Shown here: piece by piece, positions 36,049-49,930 of the stretch | Position numbering within the stretch: position 1 is the stretch's first letter | How the letters are laid out: each line of letters starts with the position of its first letter | Assembly (NCBI GenBank): GCA_037039925.1 | Contig: JAXRKP010001862.1 | Span: forward strand, 1 to 64,000 | From: Doris montereyensis | Taxonomy: Eukaryota > Mollusca > Gastropoda > Nudibranchia > Dorididae | Direction of reading: 5' to 3' | DNA length: 64,000 nt | Notes under the pieces: model-generated | Database searches by the model: none | What the model saw: only the letters and a program-made list of their open reading frames with translations | Told to the model about the DNA's origin: nothing | Position numbers and translations under genes: made by a program

Positions 36049-36137
36049 TGAATTGCACGTGTGGGAAGGCCGCCATGACTGGACGGTGTCAAAGCTTTTT
36101 AAAAATGAAAACGCAGGAAGCAGTGACATAGTATGAT

Positions 36138-36195
36138 TGGATATCCACGTAGTCGCAGAGACTAGGGGGAATCTGGATGTCCACATAGTCTCTTC
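36138..36195. repeat. remnant of the 37-bp array
   Basis: GATATCCACGTAGTCGCAGA and GGATGTCCACATAGTCTCTT resemble the array unit at 34430-35195. It lies just beyond the LINE tail, suggesting the field was once larger. Confidence 0.45.
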
Positions 36196-36225
36196 CGATG
36201 AATAGAACTTTTTCAAAATATAATT

Positions 36226-36663
36226 TTATATCTTTGTAGAGAGCATACATTTTTCTGTCGCCTGATTGTTATTACATGTCATGACAAATAATAAAGTTAT
36301 ATAGTCCCAAAAAAAAGCAGCCAGACACAGAAAAGGGCAAAATAATGATCGCAACATTTGAGTGTCCCGAGTATTACACAAACTTGCAAGTACAAACGCC
36401 GCGAGTCCACCAGTTTGCTTGAAACAAGAGACAAGTTTACGCATTGATAAAGTTAGTTTTTCACTCGAAATGTTGGGGGATATCATCCCAGATGTGAGCA
36501 TATCTAAAAATCTCAAATAGTTCATCGTTGTTCTTTGGAAATTGGAGTATGATAATGTCCTAACGATCACTTCATTAAGTGCCAAATAATATGTTCGATG
36601 GGGCTCAAGTCTGGAGATACAGCCGGCCAAGGAAAAAATTGTTTTGACGGTATGGTTCTCCAA
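36226..36663 (-). pseudogene. Tc1/mariner-type transposase C-terminal remnant
   Basis: In the minus strand, one frame from the longest ORF, the reading PWPAVSPDLSPIEHIIWHLM matches the Tc1/mariner catalytic block (D-W-P-A-x-S-P-D-L-x-P-I-E-x-x-W). WDDIPQHF and MRKLVSCFKQTGG follow, the usual W..IP ... M..R......GG end. Frame breaks show decay. Terminal inverted repeats were not located. Confidence 0.65.
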
Positions 36664-36669
36664 GTAATT

Positions 36670-38390
36670 GCCAGTGACTATTGTTGCTCTATAGGGTAGG
36701 GCGTAAACCTTAGCTTATCTACAAGCCTGTTCACCGAGCTTACGAGAGAACGCGTATAGGGCCTTGGGTTGGCAGTGTAGGCTGAGGCTAACTCTAAGCC
36801 AGTCGCATACTCAAACAATGTTACTGTAGGAGTATAACTATTCGTTTTGATCTTGGGTCTGTTTTTATCTGAAATTCCATGACGTCCTATTCCATGGTAA
36901 GTCCCAGTTAAACGTTATTTAGATAAACATTATATAAAGGTCTGATTATCTACCAGAATGAACTTGAATCATAATTGGCATGTGGAGCATCTATCTTGTC
37001 TAAATCTCTAGAGCTAGATTCTTTAGATCTGGCTCTAGATTTATAGATGTAGATTCTAGATCTAGAATGTAGTTCTAAATTCTATATCTAGATTAGAATT
37101 GTAGGTAGATTTTAAATCTAAATCTATTTTGACCCATGGAAAGATAATGACCGAGATGAAAGTCCAAAGTCTATACTCGTGATGTGGTATCCAATTATTC
37201 GATGCTTATTAGGCCAAGAAAAAACTGAGTAAGAATGTTAAATGACAAACTTATCTTGGTTCAATCGAGAAGAGTACACCGTCATCGTTGCTGCGCATTG
37301 TACCAATATTAGATCTATGATTGCACCCCCCCCCCCCAACACCCTCCTCCAACAGACGCATGTAAAAATAGTTATCGGTTTCTCCAAGTTTGTCGAACTA
37401 CTCTATTCAAAGTAGGACTTGTATATTATTCTATTTTACGTATTGTTATTGCAATGTACATTTTTAAACTTTTGTTTACGTGTAGCATTATTTTGTTTTC
37501 CCATTGTTCACAAACGCTTATTTCATCCAGAGTTTTCTATGATGCAATGTATCTACAAATAGAGTTTGATCCAGTCTCACTCTTAAGCTCTTCCAGCGTG
37601 GTAGGTCTCTTTTTTACTTCTTTAGGTATCTTTACCTTTTTACGTCCCTCAGATGTTTAGATCCTTCTACATTCCTAGCTCCTTTTACGTTTTTAGGTAT
37701 TGTCTTTGTCCCTTTTCCTCTTTTCCCTAATCAAGTCCTATCACCTTTTTAGAGCTGTCCGTTATCATAAGCATACACAATTATCCAGTCAAAATTGCAT
37801 GCTTTATAAAAAAACATCAGGCTGATTCACACGCCAATGGGGGTTTGCTTTTTCATTCCTCTTTATGAAATAATCTCGAAGGGAACTCCAGAGTGTATCA
37901 CTCATATTTTATGGTAATTGTCAGGCAATAAAAACTTGATTTAAAAAGGAAAATTTCAAAGTATCCAATTCCACGGTTACTAGTCTATATAGCTATAACT
38001 ATAAAGGCAGAAGCACCACATGTCTTGAGAAAGACAATGGAAAAACAGGAGTCTATCGAAAAAGATCATTAGAATCTGTACTGGAAATCACAGCTAGGTA
38101 ACCCTTTTCAACTTTTATATATGTCTAATAAAAAAAAGGAGTACATCAGTTAATGATCATCTACACAAGCCATATGTGAAAATCAACTCAGCCATGTATC
38201 ACACATACAATTTTTGTTCAAGATGTAGATGTCTTTCCTTTATTTTTAACTGGATTTTAGTGATTAAGTCCGAAGGTTCTAAACAGTTGAAAAGGACGTA
38301 GGCTAAACGTGTGGTAACCCAAAAAGCTGGAAGGACCAAATAATCTGAGGGATTAAAAATATGTAAGTGGAAGGAACTAAAATCCTCACA
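36670..38390. other. spacer, AGATCT-rich in part
   Basis: Contains a dense TCTAGATCTAGA-type stretch at 36990-37130, a C-run at 37325-37338 and no recognisable gene. Confidence 0.5.
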
Positions 38391-38394
38391 AAGC

Positions 38395-39838
38395 CATAAA
38401 ATGCCGGAGGGAGCTAAATAGCTAGAGGGAGCTAGATAGCTGAAGGGAGCTAAATGGCTACAGTGACCTTAATAGCCGAAGGGAGCTCAATAGCTGGAGG
38501 GAGCTAAATAGTTGGAAGGAAGTAAATAATAAAGGGAGCTAAATAGCTGGAGGGACTTAAATAGCTTGAGGGAGGTAAAAAGCAGGAGGGAGCTAAATAA
38601 CTGGAGGGAGCTAAATAGCTGAAGGAGGTAAAATACGGGAGTAAGTTAAATAGTTGGAGGGAGCTAAATAGTTGGAGGAGCTAAATAACTGGAGGGAGGT
38701 AAATAATTGGAGGCAGTTAAATAGCTGGAGGGAGCTAAATTATCGGAGGGAGCTAAATAGCTGGAGGGAGGTAAATAGCAGGAGGGATCTAAATAGATGG
38801 AGGGGAAGTAAATAGCAGGGAGGCAGCTAAATAGCTGGAGGGGAGGCACATAACAAGAGGAAGCTAAATAGGTGGCGGGAACTAAATAGCAGGAGGGAAC
38901 TAAATAGATGAAGAGAGCTAAATGGCTGAAGGGAGCTAAATTATTGGAGGAAGTAAATAACAGGAGAGAGCTAAATAGCTGAAGGGAGCTAAATTATTGG
39001 AGGGAAGTAAATAACAGGAGGGGAGCTAAATAGCTGGACAGAGCTAAATAGCTGGATGGAGTTAAATAGTAGGAGGGATCTAAATAGCTGAAGGGAGCTA
39101 AACAGCTGGATGGAGGTAAATAACAGGAGGGGGGGGGGGCTATATAGTTGGAGGTAACTAACTAGATGGAGGAGGTAAATGAATGGAGGGAGCTAAATAG
39201 CTGGAGGAGCCAAATAACTGGAGGGAGGTAAATAACTGGAGGGAGCTAAATAGCTGGAGGGAGCTAAATAACAGGAGGGAGCTACAAAGCTGGAGGGAGC
39301 TAAATAGGTGGAGGAAACTAAATAGCAGGAGCGAGCTAAATAGCAGGAGGAGCTAAATAAGTGGAGGAGCTAAATAGCAGGGGGGAGCTAAATAGCCGGA
39401 GGGGAGCTAAATAGATGGAGGGAGCTAAATAGCTGGAGGCAGCTAAATATCAGGAGGGGCTAAACAGCTGGACGGAGCTAAATAGTTAGAGGGAGGTAAA
39501 TGACTGGAGGGAGCTAAACAGCTGGACGGAGCTAAATAGATAGAGGTAGGTAAATGACTGGAGGAGCTAAACAGCTGGACGGAGCTAAATAGTTAGAGGG
39601 AGGTAAATGACTGGAGGCAGCTAAACAGCTGGACGGAGCTAAATAGTTAGGAGATAAATGACTGGATGGAGCTAATTAGCTGCAGGGAGTTAAATAGCTG
39701 GAGGGAGCTAAATAACTGGAGGGAGCTAAATAGATGGAGGGATCTAATTAGCTGGAGGGGAGCTAAGTAGCTGGAGGGAGCTAAATAGCTGGAGAGAGCT
39801 TAATAACTGGAGGGAACTAAATAATTGGAGGAACCTCC
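38395..39838. repeat. 18-bp minisatellite, about 75-80 copies
   Basis: The unit is CTGGAGGGAGCTAAATAG. It covers about 1.4 kb with frequent one- or two-base changes and indels, so register shifts are common. At 39460-39665 a higher-order pattern of three to four units repeats (GACTGGAGG...CTAAACAGCTGGACGG...AAATAGTTAGAGG). Confidence 0.93.
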
Positions 39839-39844
39839 ATTGAA

Positions 39845-40595
39845 GAAAAGGCTGTCTCTACCACCCCCCCGCCCCCGCCCCCCTAACCCTCTCCCTCATC
39901 CCCCCCCCGTTTTTAGTAAGCAATAAAAAGTGGTTCTCATAATCGTGTCATGGGAACCAGCCGTCCCTTATGTGTGATAGTGATAATTTCAGGGTGAATT
40001 AAGATGCAAGTCCAAGAGTGAAATGAAAGAAGAATTTAGTAAAGAAAGCTTACAATAGCGCCCACAAACCTCCTGCCATGATGACAAGAAATTTGTTTGC
40101 ATAAAGTAAGTAATTCACAACAACACAAGAAAACATGAGAATAAATTTGACTAACGCTGTCACACAATATAATATGTACGTGTGGAGAAAGATCACACAT
40201 TTATTATTAAGGACGTAAAACATAATAAGGGACATTTGTGAAAGTTGTTGGTTGTTTGTTGTTGTTCGAACGCAGTTGACTGATGTATCAACGTTGGACG
40301 TGTGTTGTCATGATGTCATAGCTTGGGATTTGAAACTTGTATGGAATAATAAAGATATGAATATCACAAAAGCAAACACATAAAAAGGAACAAAAACAAA
40401 CAATGCTAGCACCCCCTTCCCCCTCCCTCCCGCATTTATCCTCAACACAATGCAAGTTTTAATGTAACATTGCACAATTCTCTTCTAATTTTTTTCTCAA
40501 TAGCTAAATTACACATTTCTTGTCATTGGGGGGAGGAAGGGGGAGGTCTATGGTGAAGTGGATGTAGTGGTTTTACATTACCATTGTCATGATGA
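39845..40595. other. spacer with C- and G-runs
   Basis: C-rich runs at 39865-39910 and G-rich at 40528-40545. Nothing else recognised. Confidence 0.5.
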
Positions 40596-40599
40596 TAGC

Positions 40600-41275
<676 letters not shown>

Positions 41276-41319
41276 TAATCATATTACAATGATAACATTA
41301 ACGATAAAAGAATATGATA

Positions 41320-41390
41320 TGCTGATGATGATGATGATGATGATGATCATGATGATGATGATGATGACGATGATGATGATGATAGTCATG
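41320..41390. repeat. (GAT)n repeat
   Basis: An imperfect GAT/GAC tract. Confidence 0.9.
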
Positions 41391-41539
41391 ATAATGAAAA
41401 TGATAATGATATAACAATACCAAAATCACTTTTATTATTTTAAATAATAGCACTTGTAATAAGATTGATAATAATAAAAATAAACCTAACAATAAACATA
41501 ATGTGCAAACTAATAACAACCCTGAGCATTTGATGCAAT

Positions 41540-44500
41540 CTACATGTACTAGTACTAGACTGTAGTGTAACTCATGTACTAGTACTAGACTGTAGTGTAA
41601 CTCATGTACTAGTACTAGACTGTAGTGTAACTCATGTACTAGTACTAGACGAGTGTAACTCATGTACTAGTACTAGACTGTAGTGTACTAACTGATCTAT
41701 GTACGATGTACTAGTACTAGACTGTAGTAACTCATGATAATGTAACTCTCATGTACTAGTACTAGACTGTAGTGTAACTCATGTAACTCATGTACTAGTA
41801 CTAGACTGTAGTGTAACTCATGTATTAGTACTAGATAGTGTAACTCATGTACTAGTACTAAAAAATGTAACTCATGTACTAGTACTAGACTGTAGTGTAA
41901 CTCATGTATGTACTAGACTAATGTACAAACTAATGTAACTAGTACTAGACATGTACTAGTAGTACTAGACTGTAGTGTAACTCATAGTACTACATGTACT
42001 ACTAGTGTAACTCATGTACTAGTACTAGACTGTAGTGTAACTCATGTACTAGTACTAGTGTGATATAACTCATGTACTAGTGCTAGGCTGTAGTGTAACT
42101 CATGTACTAGTACTAGACTGTAGTGTAACTCATGTACTACTAACTCATGTACTAGACTGTAGTGTAACTATTGTACTAGACTGTAGTGTAACTCATTTAC
42201 TAGACTGTAGTGTAACTCATATGTACTAGACTGTAGTGTAACTCACATACTAGACTCTAGTGTAACTCATGTACTTGACTGTAGTACTCACTGTGCACTA
42301 ACTGTGTACACTGTTGACTATAACTCATGTACCAGTATTAGACTGTAGTGTAACTCATTGTACTAATACTACACTGTAAGTGTAACTCATGTACTCATAC
42401 TAGACTGTAGTGTAACTCATGTACTAAACTGTAGTGTAACTCATGTACTGGTACTAAATTGTAGTGTAACTCATGTAACTGTATACTAGACTGTAGTGTA
42501 ACTCATGAACTTGTAACTCTATACTGTAGTGTAACTCATGTACTCAGTACTAAACTGTAGTGTAATTCATGTAATAGTACTATACTAGTACTATACTGTA
42601 GTGTAACTTATGTACTAGTACTAGACTGTAGTGTAACTCATGTACTATAATGTAGTGTAACTCATGTGCTAGTACAATACTGTATTGTAACTCATGTACT
42701 AGTACTAGACTGTAGTGTAACTTATGTACAAGTACTAGACTGTAGTATAACTCATGTACTAGTATTAGACTGTAGTGTAACTCATGCACTAGACTGCAGT
42801 GTAACTCATGTACTGGACTGTAGTGTAACATGTACTAGACTGTAGTGTAATTTATGTACTAGACTGTAGTGTAACTCATGTAGTAGTACTACATTGTAGT
42901 GTAACTCATGTACTAGTACTAGACTGTAGTGTAACTCATGTACTAGTACTAGACTGTAATAACTCAGTACTAGTACTAGACTGTGTAGTGTAACTCATAT
43001 ACTAGACTGTAGTGTACCTCATGTACTAATACTATACTGTAGTGTAACTCATGTACCAGTACTAGACTGTAGTGTTACTCATGTACTAGTACTATACTGT
43101 AGTGTAACTCATGTACTAGTACTAGACTGTAGTGTAACTCAGTAATAGTACTAGCCTGTAGTGTAACTCACGTACTAGACTGTAGTGTAACTCATGTACT
43201 AGACTGTAGTGTAACTCATGTACTAGACTGAAGTGTAACTCATGTACTAGAAATGTAGTGTAACTCATGTACTAAACTGTAGTGTAACTCATGTACTAGA
43301 CTGTAGTGTAACTCATGTACTAGACTGTAGTGTAACTCATGTACTAGACTGTAGTGTAACTCATGTACTAGACTGTAGTGTAACTCATGTACTAGACTGT
43401 AGTGTAACTCATGTACTAGACTGTAGTGTAACTGCATGTACTAGACTGTAGTGTAACTCATGTACTAGACTGTAGTGTAACTCATGTACTAGACTGTAGT
43501 GTAACTCATGTACTAGAATGTAGTGTAACTCATGTACTAGACTGTAGTGTAATGCATGTACTAGACTGTAGTGTAACTCATGTACTAGACTGTAGTGTAA
43601 CTCATGTACTAGACTGTAGTGTAACTCATGTACTAGACTGTAGTGTAACTCATGTACTAGACTGTAGTCTAACTCATGTACTAGACTGTAGTGTAACTCA
43701 TGTACTAGACTGTAGTGTAACTCATGTACTAGACTGTAGTGTAACTCATGTACTAGACTGTAGTGTAACTCATGTATTAGACTGTAGTGTAGCTCACGTA
43801 CTAGACTGTAGTGTAACTCAGGTACTAGACTATAGTGTAACTCATGCAACAGACTGTAGTGTAATTCATGTACTAGACTGAAGTGTAACTCATGTACTAG
43901 ACTGTAGTGTAACTCATGTACTAGACTGTAGTGTAACTCATGTACTAGACTGAAGTGTAACTCATATACTAGACTAGTGTAACTCATAGTGTAACTCATG
44001 TACTAATACTAGACTAGTGTAACTCATGTACTAGACTGTAATGTTACTCATAATACTAGACTGTAGTGTAACTCATGTACTAGAGTGTAGTGTAACTCAT
44101 GTACTAGACTGTAGTGTAACTCATGTACTAGACTGTAGTGTAACTATTTCTGAGTGTACTAGACTGAAGTGTAACTCATGTAATATACTGTAGTGTAACT
44201 CATGTACTAATACTAGACTGTAGTGTAACTCATGTACTAGACTGTAGTGTAACTCATGTACTAGACTGTAGTGTAACTCATGTATTAGACTGTAGTGTAG
44301 CTCATGTACTAGACTGTAGTGTAACTCATGTACTAGACTGTAGTGTAATGCATGTACTAGATTGTAATGTAACTCATGTACTAGTCTGTGGTGTAACTCA
44401 TGTACTAGACTGTAGTGTAATGCATGTATTAGACTGTAGTGTAGCTCATGTACTAGACTGTGGTGTAACTCAGGTACTAGATTGTAGTGTAACTCATGTA

Positions 44501-44780
44501 CTAGTCTGTGGTGTAACTCATGTACTAGACTGTAGTGTAACTGATGTACTAGACTGTAGTGTAACGATGTACTAGACTAGTATAAGTCATGTATTAGACT
44601 AGTGTAGCTCACGTACTAGACTGTAGCGTAGCTCACGTACTAGACTGTAGTGTAGCTCAGGTACTAGACTGTAGTGTAACTCATGTACTAGACTGTAGTG
44701 TAACTTATGTCCTAGACTGAAGTGTAACTCATGTACTAGACTGTAGTGTAACTCATGTACTAGACTGTAGTGTAACTCAT
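41540..44780. repeat. 24/30-bp satellite array, about 3.2 kb
   Basis: The 24-bp unit contains GTACTAGACTGTAGTGTAAC followed by TCAT. The left part (41540-43150) uses mostly a 30-bp form with an extra TAGTAC beside the existing GTAC. The right part (43180-44580) is nearly pure 24-bp units. Both lengths are multiples of three and lack stops in some frames. That gives periodic open frames such as (VHELHYSL)n and (THVLDCSV)n, which I treat as artefacts. Confidence 0.95.
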
Positions 44781-45095
44781 GTTATCAACAATACTGAAGG
44801 TATCCAATAGGAACGTAGTTGTAATAGTTGTCGTGGTAGTAATAAACTGTAGTGTAACTCATGTTATTAACAATACTGAATGTATCCAATAGAAACGTAG
44901 TTGTAGTAGTTGTAGTGGTAGTACTAAACTGTAGTGTAACTCATGTTATCAACAATACTGAATGTATCAATAGAAACGTAGTTGTAGTAGTTGTAGTGGT
45001 AGTACTAAACTGTAGTGTAACTCATGTTATCAACAATACTGAATGTATCCAATAGAAACATAGTTGTAGTAGTTGTAGTGGTAGTACATAGCACA
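44766..45095. repeat. 82-bp higher-order repeat, 4 copies
   Basis: Copies start at GTTATCAACA 44781, 44863, 44945 and 45026. Each contains CTGTAGTGTAACTCATGT, the 24-bp unit's core, plus a new segment with AATACTGAATGTATCCAATA and a GTAGTTGTAGTGGTAGT tail. Confidence 0.92.
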
Positions 45096-45599
45096 TGTAT
45101 GACAATTAAAATAGGATGAAGGAAAATCTGCTCCTCACTTTTGGTAACAAAACAATGTCAAAATATTCATAAGCAGTGATGTATGAGAGTACACCTCACA
45201 AAAGCATGCGTCTGCATAGACTGATGAGAAAGAACTTGTAAAAGTTTTGTCATTTTTGTTTGTTTCTAGATACACGCCTTTACTACACACAGACAGGGCT
45301 GGCCTTTACAGAAAAGGTGACCTTATGAGATGTCCAAACACACGGGTCAAATGTGAAATCCTGACTTTTTATATGTAACTAGAAAAAGGCTGAAAAAGAG
45401 TCTTTCACTTTTGTTATTTTTTGTTGTTGATTTTTTCAATAGTAAGCCGTTTATCACAATCTTTTCTGTTTTTCTTTATGTTCAAGAGAGAAACTTATAA
45501 ATAAAGAAAGCAGTGAGACGATTATTCGTTTGATCAAAAGTGTAATGTGATAAAGTGAAAAGTCACTTGAGTACATGTACAAGCTCTATAAATAGGAAA

Positions 45600-45868
45600 T
45601 GATAATATTCATTTAAATGCTAAATATAGTATGAAGTCACATGAGTTCAAATGCTATAAATAGTATGAAGTCACATGAGTTCAAATGCTATAAATAGTGT
45701 GAAGTCAGATGAGTTCAAATGCTATAAACAGTATGAAGTCACAGAGTTCAAATGCTATAAATAATACAAAGTCACATGAGTTCAAATGCTATAAATAGTA
45801 TGAAGTCACATGAGATCAAAATGTTATAAATAATAAAAAGTCACATGAGTTTAAATGCTATAAAAAGC
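45600..45868. repeat. 34-bp minisatellite, about 8 copies
   Basis: The unit contains CACATGAGTTCAAATGCTAT and AAATAGTATGAAGT. Small indels separate copies. Confidence 0.9.
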
Positions 45869-46059
45869 CACATTCTTTACATTTCATTAATCAGTTCATA
45901 ACTGGCAACAGAGACTGCAGTGTTTATGAAAAGCATGATGCACACTGTGTTTGTTCTCCAAACATGAGGGTAGGACACATGGAGAGAGATAGGGACACAG
46001 AGGTGTGATGTCATTTCCTAACATCAATCACTGAATACAGTTAGGCAAAAGAGTTCACA

Positions 46060-47312
46060 TTCCACGTACACAAAACTGTTCATAATTCATGTAACCAAAA
46101 CTGTTCATAATTCATGTAACCAAAAACTATTCACAATTTATGTACCCAAAACTATTCACAATTCATGTATCAAAAACTGTTCACAATTCATGTATCAAAA
46201 CTGTTTACAATTCATGCAAACAAAATTGATCATAATTCATGTACTCCAAATGGTTCACAATTCATGTATCAAACATTGTTCACAATTCATGCACGTAAAA
46301 TTGTTCCAAATTCACGCACCCAAAACTGTTCACAATTCATGCACACAAAATTGATCATAATTCATGCACTCCAAATGGTTTACAATTCATGTAACCAAAA
46401 CTGTTCACAATTCATGCGCGCAAAATTGTTCCAAATTCATGTACGCAAAATTGTTTACAATTCATGCACACAAAATTGTTTACAATTTATGCATACAAAA
46501 TTGAAATTTGTAACAAAACTTTACAATTCATTAACAAAATTGTTCATAATTCATGCACGCAAAATTGTTTACAATTCATGTAACCAAAAAATTTGCACAC
46601 AAAATTGTTTACAATTCATGCACACAACATTGTTCACAATTCATGCACACAAAATTAAAATTGTTCAAATTCATGTACCCAAAATGGTTCATAATTCATG
46701 TAACCAAAACTGTTCACAATTCATGTAACCAAAACTGTTCATAATTCATGTACCCAAAATGGTTCATAATTCATGTAACCAAAACTGTTCATAATTCATG
46801 TAACCAAAACTGTTCATAATTCATGTAACCAAAACTGTTCACAATCCATGTAACCAAAACTGTTCATAATTCATGTAACCAAAAGCGGTTCACAATTCAT
46901 GTAACCAAAACTGTTCACATTTCATGCACTTTAAAACAGTTCACAATTCATGTAACCAAAACTGTTCACAATTCATGCAACAAAACTGTTCACATTTCAT
47001 GCACACAAAAACAGTTCATAATTCATGTAACCAAAACTGTTCTTAAAATGCACACAACATTGTTTAAAATTCCTGCACACAAAATTGTTCACAATTCAAG
47101 TTACCAAAACGGTTTACAATTCATGTACACAACATTGTTCACAATTCATGCATACAAAGGTTCATGATTCATGCAACCAAAACTGTTTACAATTTATGCA
47201 CACAACATTGTTCACAATTCATGTTACCAACGGTTTACAATTCATGTACACAAAACTGTTCACATTACATGTACAGAAAATTCTTGTCAATTCATGTACA
47301 CAAAACTGTTTG
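46060..47312. repeat. 25-bp minisatellite, about 50 copies
   Basis: The unit is ACTGTTCACAATTCATGTAA plus CCAAA. Variants include GCACACAAAATT in the second half. The KLFTIH/CTQNCSQFM-type frames are artefacts of the repeat. Confidence 0.93.
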
Positions 47313-47314
47313 TT

Positions 47315-48875
47315 TACTTTATAGACTGCTGACCAGTTCAAACAGTTTCCCAAGCAGTCCAAGCTAAACTTGGAGGTTTAAAGTTGCAATCATGGTGGAT
47401 ATGTATGAACAAACAAACAATAAAAAACCCAAATAGAGACGCATCTAAGACAAGGTATCAACAATTCATACACCAAAAATACCTTGAAATATTTACTTAT
47501 ACACACTGAGTATTCAATAAATTTTCTTTCACAGAAACTGTTAGGGTGGATTAAAACATCTTTTTATTAAAACTGATTATTGTGGCAATAATAATAATGA
47601 CAAAAACAAAAACAGATAAAGTAAAAGAAAAACATTAAAAAAAGAAACATAAAAACATAAACAAATGAGGCTTTTCAAAACAAAACAACCCCCCCCCAAA
47701 AAAAAAAAACAAAACAACCCAACCCAAACAATAAAGTTCAAAAATATTTTGTAAGCAGAAAAAAATAGATCACAGTCTAATTATACAGTGTAAAGTTTAA
47801 CGTGAAACAAGGAAAGCAGAAGCAATATAAATTTTATCAAAAATGAAGTTCCACAGTGGCTATATTTTAATACAAATAAAAACCGTTATCAAACGATTAA
47901 TTCAAATCCCACTTTTGGCATCATCCTCCCAACCTTCCATACTGACATTTGCATTACTTGGCGGCCTATCATCAGGCACAACCGGGAATAAGTTTGACAA
48001 CACATTTTGACCGGACATCATTGGCCGTCTTCAGTTGCAACACACATTTTTATCATGAAATCTTGATATCAAACATGAACATTTACTCATCTTGAAAATC
48101 TAAAAAAAACAACACAACAGGATCAAAATGTTTGTAAGTTTTTTGATTTAAAAAAAAAAGTAAAAAACCCCAAAACATTCATAAGTGAACAAAATTTAAA
48201 AAATATAGAAGTTGATTTTCTCTGTGAAAAGAATTCATATTAGTCAATGAGTTGACAAGATTCTAAGCATTCAACATGTCAAATGTCAGAGATTGATTAA
48301 AAAAAAAAAAAAAAAAAACAAAAATCCACTGAAGAATGAATGTCCCATGATCTCAACTTTCTAGAGAAGAAAAAACTGGTGTACTATATAGGACTAGGGG
48401 TCACCGAGCAGATGTTCCCCAAACATTCAAAAAAGTTAGTGGTGGGAGGGGGAGGGAAGGGGTGGGTGAAATGGGGTGGAGAGAATGAGAAAAATTGTTC
48501 AGTCAATGATACAACAATTTTAATTTTAAACCCAGCTGATTTAATACAAAAAGTTGGAAATGGCTTTATTGGATTATTTTATACGTCCTGTAACAGTAGC
48601 AGCCTTGTTTCCAGTATCAATTGTAGCTGGAAATGAAATGAGAAAATTGATAATGAAGTGACACACACAAAAAACGTAATGGCGACTACAAAGAATGACG
48701 ACACCCACATTAAAACAATGTGATCAAAATACCGTGGTACACTGCCATGGAAAATAATTAAATGAGACAAGTATGCATTCAAACAAATTTTCTCAGCATA
48801 AATCTATGTATCTCTCTCTCTGCAGCTTCATAATTACAATGTTATAAGCATGCAAATAAATAATGTTGGATTATG
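47315..48875. other. spacer, nothing recognised
   Basis: A-rich with homopolymer runs (47692-47710, 48298-48318). No coding similarity. Confidence 0.45.
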
Positions 48876-48879
48876 ATTT

Positions 48880-49280
48880 CTCTTTATTATAAAGCTGAGT
48901 CTCTTGAACTTTGACTGCGGTTAACTCAGAAACCACTGTATGGGTTACGAGTGATATCAAGTACGATTATTATATCAAATTAGTACTTGATACCCTGGCT
49001 TTAACGTAGTTGATACTATTTTATTCGGGCTTTTCATTGTAATGACGGGAAATTGAGAAATTAGATCTAGTATTAGCAACAATAAAAAGTTTTTGGATCG
49101 CAGGCAAAACAATATTTTTCCAATCAATTAAAATACTGATTTGATCCAAGAGAATTCGATAATAACCTAAAGCAGGCTATTTGAAATCTACATGCCAAAT
49201 ATGGAGGTTGTGGGTGCAGTAGTTCCTGAGTTATAAGTGTCAAAGTTAGAGACGTTCAGCTTTATATATATAGATTTGTA
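48880..49280. mobile_element. MITE-like element with terminal inverted repeats
   Basis: The left end TTATAAAGCTGAGTCTCT and right end AGAGACGTTCAGCTTTATA are inverted complements apart from a short indel. About 390 bases lie between them without coding capacity. Class and target-site duplication could not be settled. Confidence 0.55.
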
Positions 49281-49494
49281 TGACAAACTGATGAAACAAG
49301 AAATTCAGTTTTGTAATTAATAAGGGCTTGAGTTAACACTCATATCATGTTCAACATCTGTGATGCGTGGCTATTGACGGATTATGCAATGTGAGCAAAG
49401 CAAAGTCATGATAGTAACAGGAAAACACACAACATCGACTGTGACCTGATGCCTTGGTGTTGTAAGTACGGCAGATTTGATTTTGTTTGCCTAA

Positions 49495-49560
49495 AGACAT
49501 GAGAAAGAGTGAAAGGAAAGAAGAAGAACCTATAAGTAGTACCCGCCATTGATCCATTGA
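49495..49560 (-). repeat. dispersed repeat family D, fragment
   Basis: GAAAGGAAAGAAGAAGAACC and AAGTAGTACCCGCCA match the minus-strand copies at 60325 and 62262. Confidence 0.45.
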
Positions 49561-49608
49561 TTTTGATCATGACATAGAATCATATAATTTCTATCACTAC
49601 TTTTTTAG

Positions 49609-49930
49609 CGGCATCGGCGGCCAAGCAGTTAGGCTGCCGGACGGGATCACAAGGTCACTGGTTTGAATCCCAACAAAGCTAGGTCCAATGTTGTGTTCCT
49701 TAGGAAAGACATTTAACACATATTTTCCCCACTCGACCCAGGTGCAAATGGGTACAAGCACTAGCTTAGGAATAAAAATCTGCGTCAGAGTAGTGTCCTG
49801 TCCAGGAGGTGATTATTATCATCTGTTCTGCTTCACACCGTTGAAACCGGGATAATCTCTGGCTCTATGGGTCATAATGGCCGTAAAGGAACTTTTTACG
49901 TTACAGTATTTTATGTGGTTTATGTACTTG
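49609..49930 (+). repeat. SINE family C
   Basis: A tRNA-like head (GGCCAAGCAGTTAGGCTGCC, then CACTGGTTTGAATCCCAACA as B-box) is followed by a body starting TTAGGAAAGACATTTAACAC, then CCACTCGACCCAGGTGCAAA. That central block corresponds to the one in family A. The tail differs from family A (CTATGGGTCATAATGGCCGT). Confidence 0.7.

Noticed and set aside
43409..43999. 196-residue open frame with a (VHELHYSL)n period, and similar frames on the other strand
   Set aside because: The repeat unit is 24 bp (a multiple of three) and lacks stops in some frames, so long frames appear by default. No start context, splice sites or codon bias.
46165..46728. 187-residue open frame with CTQNCSQFM-like motifs
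   Set aside because: Product of the 25-bp minisatellite.
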